64,000 nucleotides of DNA from Galdieria sulphuraria (Eukaryota; Rhodophyta; Bangiophyceae; Galdieriales; Galdieriaceae), in contig NW_005178462.1 in assembly GCF_000341285.1 (NCBI RefSeq), forward strand, positions 131,890-195,889. Direction: 5' to 3'. Positions 46,201-56,549 of the stretch are shown here, piece after piece. Numbering within the stretch: the stretch's first letter is position 1; the number at the start of each line of letters is the position of its first letter. The translations under genes and the position numbers were made by a program. The notes beneath the pieces were generated by a model. That model had not been told where the DNA came from. It saw only the letters and a program-made list of their open reading frames with translations, and did no database searches.

Positions 46201-46785
46201 CGATACTGAAAGCACAAAAATCAACGGTCCCAAATATGTAAAGAGATAATTTACACGAAGTGGAGGAATCAGCTGTGATAGCGCAACACCCAGAAAGAAT
46301 AAGTTGTAAAACATGCGAAATTCTTCAAATAATATTTTCGGAAAGAAATTGAAAATATTATACTGTTGATTTCGTACTCGATTCTGAGATTTGGGCTGTC
46401 TTCTGTCAATCGACGCCAAAGAAATTATCCTATCTTGTTCTTCCTCTCTGTTCGATTTTCTCTTCCAAAAGGATCTTTGACCAAGTTTCTTCCAAAATCT
46501 ATGCCATTGGAAACGTTTCCTGGAACTTTCGATTGGTTCTAAAGAATCTTCTTCTTCCAAGACTTCATCTGCTTCCAAATCCAAGTTATCAACGCCATTG
46601 TCAGTATCATCTAACCAATACTTTGGAGATTTACCCTGCAAGCCAACTGAGAGAGAAGTAGTGCTGGAACTATTTATAGGAGTGTACAAGTCAGCATCAT
46701 CACGTTGTCCCATCAGGGAAGTTCGATATCTTGCAGCTCTTGAACGGGAACTGGGCAGTGCACTTGGTGGCAAGGGGGCTTTCAT
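43249..46785 (-). CDS. P4-type ATPase (phospholipid flippase), ATP9/Neo1 class
   Basis: Three main exons have introns at about 45360-45402 and 45003-45068. Motifs include QQYNIFNFFPKILFEEFRMF, RDREVNMQTYTRLLRDGS, DGETDWKLRR, SKVGKLDWELNRISKMLF, the P4 TM4 motif PISM, the phosphorylation site DYLLSDKTGTLTKNEM, QAASPDEVALVNF, MLTGDKVETATNIA and AAIGDGGNDVSMIQQANFG. Ten membrane helices fit the sequence. KVGKLDWELNRISK and the short loops resemble the single-subunit ATP9/Neo1 branch, which flips aminophospholipids in Golgi and endosomes. The first in-frame ATG is at 46785. The frame is open upstream through a canonical-looking intron (about 46943-46997) into a stretch lacking ATG, so the 5' end is uncertain. 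The next gene upstream, THADA, ends at 47123. Confidence 0.93.
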
Positions 46786-47122
46786 ACTTTGCTGATAGGA
46801 ATGTACGTTGAGCTTTGTTTTTGCAGAACGGTTACCTGAAGGAAATGTAGGAAAGTCCCAACTAGAAGGAGAATGATAACGAGTAAAAGTTGAGTCTGAG
46901 TTGTTCCACAAGTTTTTCCAGATTCTTTGTAACCAACTCTTCTAGGCTTCCGTTAGAATCACAACAATAGCACTTGCAAATATTCAAAGCACTTACGTTG
47001 TTTGTACGTATTCTCAGAGAAGGTCTCAGGAAACCTTCACTCAAAACACTCCTAGAGTTTTGAAACTTCCGTCCTCGTGAATTCGAGGCCAGTGTGTTGA
47101 GCAAGGCTTATAAATACTGCTG

Positions 47123-50100
47123 TCAACAAGTTTTACCAAGTAAAAACAGCAAGTCCTGCGGTTCTTCTGGACGCGAGCGTTGAAAATGCCAATACAAAAA
47201 GTTTTCCAAACTATCTTCAAGGATCTTGTGTATCTTATTCGTCAATCGAATGTCTTTGGACAATTTTTGTAAATACCATATGGCATTTTCAATTCTCGAT
47301 TCGTTGTGTTGTTGATAGGTTTCAAGACCTTCATCTAAGATGAACATTTGAAGCACTAAGATATACACTGGCCGAAAAAAGTCTGGAAGGAAACCGATCA
47401 TCTCCCTCTTTTCTATATAGAACACCCAACTCAGCAGAAAGCACAAATGGTTGACGGCTATCGCAAAACAACGCCTTCTCCATATCTGATATGACTTTCC
47501 ATATGAAGACAACAAGATTGTCCTGCAGAGTACAGCTACATGTTGCATTTGTAACAAAGGTTCCTCAAAACTATTGCTGGGATCACATTCAAACAACTCC
47601 ATGGAAGAGGTGTGAAAATAATTTTGCCACTGATTTAAAACATTCTCTATAACATGAGATGGACAGGTCTCATATATCATATATTCTGGATTGTCTTTGC
47701 TTGCATCGTCAGTCACTTGGAATGAAAGATACAGAGTTTTTCTTATAAATGAGACAAGAGAATGGCAAAGCACTGAACCTTGCGTTTCTTCCTGAAGCAT
47801 AATAAACTCCAATGAGAAACATTTGTCAAATATCCAATTCAAGGCTTGAAACCAATTAGGATGACATGTTGGAAATTCGTATTTGTCTTTTAAGATATGA
47901 TACAAACCTTTTGCAGCTCTATTACGAACGTCAATATATTCATCTTGCAAATAGTGCAGAATACATAAACAGAAACGAACCCATATATTCTTCAGGCACG
48001 AATTAGAATCTCTATCAACTTCAACCAAAGGTGCACATGAGTTTGAGTAAACCATTTCCAAAATTTTCTGAAAAAGAACAACACCCAAACTCAACAGTGA
48101 ATCCAAAATGGCCATGCGAAATGGAGCAGGATGCATATAAGGATTTGTTTCCACAAACTCCAAAAAAAATTCTACATCCTTAAACCAAATCTCTTCGAAT
48201 CCTATCAACTGGTCAGGAATACTTTCCACTATTTTGGCTGGCAAACGAGCATCTTGAAATTGTAAGATAACTGCATATAAAGGAAATGCTTCTTCCAACA
48301 CTGTATAAGATGAATAATGTCCTATGATTTGCTTCGTTCGAACTAGAAGATGATATATAATTTCATTCTCAGACTTGAAGTTCAAGTTATGCAATCCTGA
48401 ATAAATGCATTCCAAAAGTGACATGTGAGAACATGAACTAATACAACTTGCTACATTATCTGCCGGCATGGAAAGCAAATGCGTCAATTGGCATCGATAA
48501 AAATGCAATACAACCGCCAAAGTATCACTGGCACTATTACTATTGGTCAGGATACCTTCCACATGGATTCCTAACAATTTAAGAATATTTCTAACCATGT
48601 CCCTATCCAGGCCATCCTCTGAAAACCAATATTTTGTCCATTTCTCAAAAATACCCATAATGGCTCTTTGGACTTGTAAGCAAGAATGCTCAAGTAAATT
48701 TGGTAGCTCAGTAAGAAGCTTTTCTTTGCTTTCGTGATAATTCCTTTCAGTATCCATAGACAAGGAAGACAATAATGAAGTAGCATCCAATGAAAACAAC
48801 CATTTCTCATCTAGAGTTTCTAGGAGTCTCAAAGCTTCAATTACTAGTTGAGTTTGACCCAAACGTAAACCATCAGCATAAGATTGATGCCTCATTATAG
48901 CGTAGTGATACTCAAGAAACAAAACTTGAAAAATCCAATCAACACTATCCTCATGAATTCGCAAGGTCAATTTGTAGACATTACTATCATCATTATCAAA
49001 ATAGCGATCGCTTCCTTTCAATACATTCAACAACTCACACATCCACGTGAACCACATGCTGCGAGTCAGTGGTGGAACACAAACGGATACAGCAATCCAT
49101 GATAAATATTCCAATACAAAATCATAAAAAATTTTTAAACACTGTTCAAATAGTAAAGATTCCGTCCAATAGGAAACATTTTCCTTGAATAATTTGATAC
49201 ATGTAAACAACTTCCCCTGCAGCATGTTCTGAATGGATGACAAGGATATCGCTTGAAAACCACAAGGAAAATAAGTTGCATTATTGTAATGAAAGAGAAC
49301 TTCCTCATCGGTATATTCGATGTCCAGAACTTGATTTCTTTGGAAACTGCAACGCATACGGTGACAACAAGACAATCTAGGCATCACTAAATAGATATCG
49401 TTGATGGAAGATAAAACAAACTCCCATTCTTCTCTTGGATTAGCATTTAAAGATGTAATAAATGAAATGGAATATTGTTTCCATATAATGTCATTTTTGT
49501 TTTTCAAGAATACAGGTAAATACTCTATTTGCAGTGGATACAGATCCGATGGATGTTGTTGACATTTTGTAAACTTCATCTGAATAATATTTCGTGATAT
49601 CAGCCTTTGTGTAACTTTATCGGCGGTAGACTCAGGGCTGCATAGACATTTAATTGGGATAAGTGGAAGACTTTCCAAAAGGGACATCCATAATTGCAAA
49701 GACCAAGGCGTTCCATGAACCATACGACATAAAGATGTCCCTGCTGCAAGACGAACATACTGTTCTCGTACTTGTAGAAAAGTGATCAGTCTCTCAAGTA
49801 ACGATGGTAGCAGTTGGATCTCATATGAAGAACAGAAAGGATGCGGAGATTGTTCAATCGAATTCCATACTACTTTTGTCTTTTCAGGATTATTTCTGAT
49901 AGTGCATGATAGCATATTGCTGCTCGAATTGCGCAAAGTCGATAAAAGACATAATACTGGATAGATGCTAGTCATGTGAGCAGATCTTTGACTGGAATGG
50001 TTCTGCAACAGTTGGTTTTGAACTTGTTCCAAACTTGTTGAAATATGTTGAAATAAGGTAGGAAAAAGTTTTCCAAAAAGTTCTCCAAAAGTCAAGACCG

Positions 50101-53100
50101 ATTCAACTTCAACTTGCACACTAGGCAACACTATTGAATCAACTGGCAGCACAAATTGAGAATACTCTCTTTCTCTTGTTTCACCGGAGATCTTGAGGAT
50201 TCGTCGCAAAGAAGCTCCAGCTAGCAACATGGCACTATTACGAATGGACCTATGCATAACATTGCTCAAAACAACGTCAAGCTAAAAGAAGAGCACAAAA
50301 TGTTACCATTTAGATGAAGCATAAGCTCTTCTTGCATTGATAAAGCTACGCTCCGCAAAGTTCATAGTAACATCGGATAGGCTCCCATCTTGAAGAAGCA
50401 AATGTAATATATTCATAATATGTATCAAAGAGGCATCGATTGGGAATGTGTCAGACTCAATTCCATCAGAGAAAGGTTCAGCTTTATCCTCATCAAGAAA
50501 ATTGTCAAGTCCATCAATCAATTCTTGCAAGACTTTGGGCGTGATCTCCTTCAACCTCGCTTGTTCTGCAGCCAAGCATACAGCACGAATAAAATACGGT
50601 AAACCTGCAGAACGTCTAAAGGAATAAAATTTGGCATTCGAAAGCTCTGATAAAACTTGAAAAAGTTTCTTTCTAGGAAGTTCTGACCACTCCGCTCGAG
50701 TAGAACGAAATAAAGCTTTGCTGCTTAGCAATAGAGAATCTCCTACAGTTTCCATTACTCCATTGTGTGTTGTACAACACATCACTTCCATTTGTAGAGA
50801 AAATAGACACTCTACATCATGAATAGTCCACACTTGATTCATACTGTCTGTAAGGTTCCAACTTCTTCGCAATCCTAGGAGATTTCTTGATCAAACAGGG
50901 TTCAAACAATAATTAGAAACAAAAAATCCCACCTTTGGTAACATAAGAAGGCTGAACTTTTCTTTTTTCATTTTCAATAGTCTTCTGCTCACAAACCGTT
51001 TGAATAATCATTGTAATCAACGAACAAACCTCTTTAAGACAATGAAAAGAGCCAACTATAAGTTTTCTTTGAAATGAACTGTCATTCTCAACTGTTTCTA
51101 TCGATGAGTTATCTCTTGATAAATTTGAAATAGACTGCAAATATACTCCTATCCAAGGTTCCATATATCCTACTCCTTTTAAACTTTCCATTACTGAAGA
51201 AGAAATTAGTTCCATTAGAGGATTTGCTATCTTAGATCTGATAGTTTCCACTGTAATAAAGCTCGACCATAACTCCGGCATCCATGCATCTTGGAAAAGA
51301 TATTTAAAAAGTATGAAATATCCAAATAGCCAATCTTCTTCGTATAAATGGGAAAGTGTAACAATACAAGAATCAAATTTTGACTTGCTCTGGTTCAAAA
51401 ACCAAGATAAGAAATAGAAAGAGGCTAATGCAGGATCCGTTACTTGTATTCCAGACGTACAGAAATTATCTTGTGTTCTTTTCAAACACCATTCTGCGAA
51501 ATAATAGCCACGCGATTTTACAAACTCGTTGAACAGAATTCTGATGACTTGAGCACCACATTCAGCATGTGAGGGACGAACACTTTTGAGATGGTGAAAA
51601 CAAACTTTCCAAATCCAATCGAATGATTCGTGTGTAACAGGCAAGTCCAGCCGATACATACTTAAAAGCTGAGAGACAGTTTTCACGAGTTTTTCTGATC
51701 CATTCAACATGGAAATATAATAGGTATACAGAAGCTGCTGTGTCAATGTCTTTGAAACAGTAGAAACAATAGACTCCTTATCTAAAGAAATGGACATCCA
51801 CTCCTTTAAAAGACTAGAAGCATTTTGTTGACGAAAGGTATTTACATCCGAAGCAACTAAATGATAAAAAAACAAGCGGTATATTTGCTTTACCACTTCC
51901 ACAGCTTGAAAGAGAAAAACATCAACTTCTGCGACACTAGCAATCGGTTGCTTTCTTTGAACAACATTATGTTCCCATTGAAGGAATGATGTCTGTCTCT
52001 CACGAATTTTGGCATCTATGCTATGTTCTAAACGTTTCAACAAGCGTGAAATAATATGAAGAAATCTCCAACTTGCTGAAGATTTGGATTCAAACAAAAA
52101 CCATGGCAACAGTTGCGGCAATAGACGTAATTCAAAACTATCAAGTGGTTCCACTTTGGAAGATGATTCTGTAAGACAGTCTATTACAGCAAATCGACAG
52201 ATATCGTTCTCGCTGGATAGAGCAAGATTCAATTCTTCCATTGAGAATGTTACTAAATACAAGCATTGAGTGGAATACATACTCATAAATCCAAACCTTA
52301 CCTGTTGATTCTCTTTCTGAAACACTAAAACAACCCAAATCTTCCAAATAACGAAGACTTAAACCAGGACAATGTTTCCTTCCATTGGACAGAACAATTA
52401 GTTTTAGCTTTGTGGTGTGCCAATCATCTCTACTTATGTCTGAAATTCCATTTAATAGAGTAACTAGACAATCTGTACGATCTGTAGGCAACTTCAAATA
52501 TGTTCCAAGTGCTTGCGATATTAAACGTTCTTCCTGAAGAGCATTCTTAGCGCTCATTATGGATTCCAGTAAATCACCTCTAGTCTTTTCAATAAAGCAT
52601 TGTTCACCAACTTCTTCTAACAGAAGTTTCCAAAAGCTTTCCAAGCAATGTGCTGCAGCTGTAGAGCAAAACTGATCTGCAGAAACTGCCCACAGTGCCT
52701 GTTTTGGAAAACCTGGCGAAATTTTTAATAGCTGACAACTTCCTCCCATAAAAGATAAAAGATTTTCTATAATGACAAACTGTGCCTTGGTTGAAATTGT
52801 TCCAGATAGCAGAGATTGATAAAATTCTTTCCAAAAAAGTTTCATTCTTTGCTGCTCACTAACTGGAACTCTCGAATCTGAACTCAGAGAAAGCAAGTCT
52901 TGAATAATGTCCCTCATTTGATTAGAAACGCCTCTTATTGGTTCTTGACAACGTTGCCATAGAATTGTAAAGATTTCCCTTATCAATTCAGCCGTCATTA
53001 AAGAAGAATCGATAAGTTTCAAAATACAGCGGCGAAGACCATCCAAAGCCATGAAATGGAAATGCGAATCTTCACGAAGTTGACAAAAATTCTGCAAAGT

Positions 53101-54442
53101 TCTAAAAATCGCCATTAACAAGGAGGCATTATTGTTCATTGACGTTTCCAAAGTTCTTTCTGAAGAGGACTTGTTCATATAATTCAAATAGTCGATAACA
53201 CCGATACATATCGATAACTTGGAAAAACTAGGAAAAACAGATTTCATCCAAACTTCAAAATTTCGCGAAATATCAAATTCCTCCTCAACATTTTGACTAT
53301 CAATTTCAGGTTTACATAATAGAGACTGCAAGCAAATCCATGAAAAACTAGCAGCCAAAATCGAGTCACGAGGAATCCTTTCTTGACTAATAAACCATTC
53401 CAGTTGGGTAGTTAGAGCTCTCAAAAGAATTCTAACTTCACTGGTTCTGTTTATAAAATTCAAGATAGCACAAACATGAGACTCATCATGATCTGACAAT
53501 ACTATCCAAAGGCAGCGTCGCAATAATTTCATAGTGCTTTCGATGCAATTGTTTGTATCTGGTAAAGATGTTTCAAAAAACAATATTGAACAACTAGTAT
53601 TATGTTGCATTGATTCCTCCTTACAAAACAAGTTATAATATTCATACAATACATCGGACGAAAGGATAACTAAACCAAACCATATCATACAACATTCGTT
53701 CTCATACATTGAAATATCTCGTTGTTTCATAGTATTCGTAATTGGTTCCTTTCTATACAAAGGATACAAAATCAAAGCACGAGAAGAAGCCTCGTAGACA
53801 ACAACAGAAATGAATCGTATATCTGAGCCACTTACATATGGATGGTGCGTATCTCCTTGAAACAATAGTAACGAAGAGCAACGGTCCTTTTCAAAATAAT
53901 TAAAAAACACCGAATGAAACAAATCTGTTTGCGGTGACTGAAACTTTAGATGACAGAATACTTTGTGCAAAAGTTGATTGAATTTTTTTAATACAATCGT
54001 AGATAGTTGAAATATTATTGGTTGCTCTTTAGAGTACTCGTTACAGTCATTCATAATCTGAAACCACGTGGAAAACGACTTGTTAAGAAGTTCCAGTTGT
54101 TCCAATATATGAATGGCAACGGACTGAACGCTATTTGCCAAGGGTAGACAATGTCCCAAATTATCATCAGAATCTTTCTGTCCAGAAGCAAACACTGCCA
54201 ATATTCTACTGCATCTTCTTACTGCGACTTGGCAAACGTTACTTTGCTTCAAACAGCGTCGCAGATAACTGCCTTTTGAAACAAAGTGAGAAAGCCTCAA
54301 CGATACACAAAAAGGTCGACAAACCTAGCTTTCGCATACAAATAGTCTGATTCCTCACACCATCGCACAATTGCAAACTACGCACTGTATTTTCTATTTC
54401 AAGGCACTCTGAACAATTCTTCTGTGATAAACAAGTATCCAT
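47123..54442 (-). CDS. THADA/TRM732-like HEAT-repeat protein (DUF2428)
   Basis: Five exons encode a very large protein of about 2370 residues. Introns are near 54250-54301, 52259-52306, 50873-50931 and 50250-50291 (42 nt). The protein is built almost entirely of helical repeats. The DUF2428 core is recognisable by KFYSFRRSAGLPYFIRAVCL and MHRSIRNSAMLLAGASLRRI, which match the R-SAGLP and VRNSAMLL motifs of THADA and yeast Trm732. Trm732 is the partner that directs Trm7 to ribose-methylate position 32 of tRNA anticodon loops. The TRM7 gene itself is at 25467-26575. Length and repeat density match the family. The first ATG is at 54442, 82 bases from the divergent UBC7-type gene. Confidence 0.85.
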
Positions 54443-54524
54443 AAAAGCAATATGGATAAATCAATTTATTTTGGATTTGTGTTGAATTGTCGTTCTGTGG
54501 CAAGTCTTGTCCTTTAAACCAGTT
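54443..54524. promoter_or_regulatory. Divergent space between THADA and E2 start codons
   Basis: Eighty-two AT-rich bases separate the two start codons and must contain or overlap both promoters. No specific element was recognised. Confidence 0.4.
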
Positions 54525-55215
54525 ATGGCAGGTAGACAACAAAGTCAAGCCGCTTTACTTTTAATGAAGCAACTAAAAGGTTAGTTTAATAACCTAAAAC
54601 TATGAACTTCTCTTCACTTTATGAAACCTTTCAGAGCTTAACAGAAACCCCGACTGTGGTTTTTCTGCTGGTCTCGTAGATGAAACCAATCCTTTTGAAT
54701 GGCAAGTTATTTTAAGTGGTCCTCCAGATACCTTGTAGTATGTCATCTCATTTGTTAAAGGATCTTCTAAAGTTTCTTTCTTTTGTATTTGCCTAGTGAG
54801 GGAGGTGTCTTTAAGGCACGTCTAGTCTTTCCTCCAGATTATCCGGTTATGCCTCCCACGATGAGATTTACTTCCGAGATGTGGCACCCTAATGTTTATC
54901 AAGATGGAAGAGTTTGTATATCTATCTTGCACCCTCCTGGAGACGATCCTCATAACTATGAAGATGCTTCGGAACGTTGGACTGCTGTTCATACGGTTGA
55001 GTCCATTTTGGTCAGTGTAATATCTATGCTTGCTTCTCCAAACGATGAGTCTCCTGCCAATTTAGACGCGGCGGTAAGAACTTTGACGTTTATTCTATAA
55101 AGCCATTCTTATCATGGTTTGCTTTTGACAACTTTAGAAGGAATGGAGAGAAGATCAACAGTTATTCAAGAAAAAAGTTCGTCGCATTGTCCGGAAAAGT
55201 CAAGAAGAATGGTGA
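54525..55215 (+). CDS. UBC7: Ubiquitin-conjugating enzyme E2, UBC7/UBE2G type
   Basis: Four exons give MAGRQQSQAALLLMKQLKEL, NPFEWQVILSGPPDTL, EGGVFKARLVFPPDYPVMPP, MRFTSEMWHPNVY, the active-site segment GRVCISILHPPGDDPHNYED and VESILVSVISMLASPNDESP, ending RRIVRKSQEEW. The roughly 13-residue acidic insert after the catalytic Cys (PPGDDPHNYEDASERW) is specific to UBC7, UBE2G1 and UBE2G2. These enzymes build K48-linked chains in ER-associated degradation and are activated by CUE-domain partners. Introns are at about 54580-54633, 54737-54796 and 55074-55138. Confidence 0.95.
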
Positions 55216-55322
55216 ACATATTTTGTACTCTCTAATTCTGCTAACTTGGTTAGATAAAAGTTTGATAAAATACCAATCATACGGAAATCAGGATATGAGG
55301 AAAATGATCCATCATCACTAGG

Positions 55323-55324
<2 letters not shown>

Positions 55325-55358
<34 letters not shown>
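55325..55358. repeat. (AT)17 microsatellite
   Basis: Thirty-four bases of uninterrupted AT dinucleotide lie in the convergent space between the E2 gene and lipoyl synthase. The run ends seven bases before the lipoyl synthase stop codon. Confidence 0.97.
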
Positions 55359-55361
<3 letters not shown>

Positions 55362-55364
55362 ACT

Positions 55365-56435
55365 TCATTCATAAGAATGAATATTCTTTTGAGACTCTAT
55401 TATATTCTTCATATAGTATTCACCTGCTTTATAAGATGAGCGCACTAAGGGTCCTGATGCAACATACAGAAAACCCATTTCAAGTCCATTCCTTTTCCAG
55501 TGGTCAAAGCGTTCAGGTGTTATATACTCAACTACATTCAAATGCTGTGGTGTCGGTCTTAAGTATTGTCCCAAAGTCAATGCTTCTACTCCAACTTTTC
55601 TAAGATCTAGCATAGTTTGTTTCACTTCCAGGTCTGTCTCTCCTAATCCTAACATAATGGAACTCTTGGTAATCAACCTAGGATTCAATTTCTTGGCTTC
55701 TCTTAACATATCGAGAGATTGTTGATAATTTGCTCTTCGATCACGTACATATTTCTGCAACCTTGCAACGGTTTCCAAGTTGTGAGCAAATACTTCCATA
55801 CCACACGTCGCAAGGCGTTCTACTGACTGTCGATTTCCACTAAAATCTCCAACCAAACACTCGACGAGCATCTCGGGCTTGACAAGTTTTATCAATTCCA
55901 CAGTTCTGGCAAAATGGTCGGCACCTCCATCCAGTATATCGTCTCGATCCACACTAGTAAGAACAACATAATCTAGATTCCACTCCGCTAAAGCTTGTGC
56001 CACTTTGAATGGTTCCAAAGGATCCGGTGGAGGTGGTCTATTGCTAGTCTTCACAGCACAAAAGCGACAACCACGAGTGCAAGTGTCACCTAACAACATC
56101 ACAGTTGCTGTACCACCGTTCCAACATTCGCCAATGTTGGGACACTGTGCTTCCTCACAAACAGTATGCAAACCCAATTCTGCCACAGTGTCTTTCAGTT
56201 GCCGAAAACGACTGTGGACTCTTTCCGGTGCAATGGCCCTTAACCACTCAGGCTTTGAAGTTTTTTGATTGGGTGAGACAATCGGTACTTGGGGAACTTG
56301 TGACTTGTCTTTGTTAGAAGCAATAATAAATAAGTAGGTTCTCGTTTGTATTAAAAGTCTGTTCTTTTTTCTGGTTAGACTCCATAAAGGATATTTATAC
56401 TTTGTTCGAACATGGAATGGCTCCGTTACAAACAT
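55365..56435 (-). CDS. LIAS: Lipoyl synthase (radical SAM)
   Basis: This intronless gene encodes 356 residues from the ATG at 56435. The auxiliary-cluster cysteines are in [16 protein letters not shown]. The radical-SAM cluster is [10 protein letters not shown], preceded by ATVMLLGDT. Further family motifs are [53 protein letters not shown] and [15 protein letters not shown], and near the end comes [16 protein letters not shown] with the conserved RSSY. The enzyme inserts two sulfurs into octanoyl groups on pyruvate dehydrogenase, 2-oxoglutarate dehydrogenase and glycine cleavage proteins. The N-terminal 45 residues ([18 protein letters not shown]...) are basic and could direct the protein to mitochondria or plastids; I cannot choose between them. 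Confidence 0.96.
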   Translation of the reverse strand: MFVTEPFHVRTKYKYPLWSLTRKKNRLLIQTRTYLFIIASNKDKSQVPQVPIVSPNQKTSKPEWLRAIAPERVHSRFRQLKDTVAELGLHTVCEEAQCPNIGECWNGGTATVMLLGDTCTRGCRFCAVKTSNRPPPPDPLEPFKVAQALAEWNLDYVVLTSVDRDDILDGGADHFARTVELIKLVKPEMLVECLVGDFSGNRQSVERLATCGMEVFAHNLETVARLQKYVRDRRANYQQSLDMLREAKKLNPRLITKSSIMLGLGETDLEVKQTMLDLRKVGVEALTLGQYLRPTPQHLNVVEYITPERFDHWKRNGLEMGFLYVASGPLVRSSYKAGEYYMKNIIESQKNIHSYE

Positions 56436-56549
56436 ATTATAATTTCTCAAAGACAAAAATTTATCTTTGCGGATGACACAACCAAACAATATGAGACAAA
56501 AAGTAGCATTTTTGCAATGCTTCTCGTCAATCAAAATAAAAAATATATT

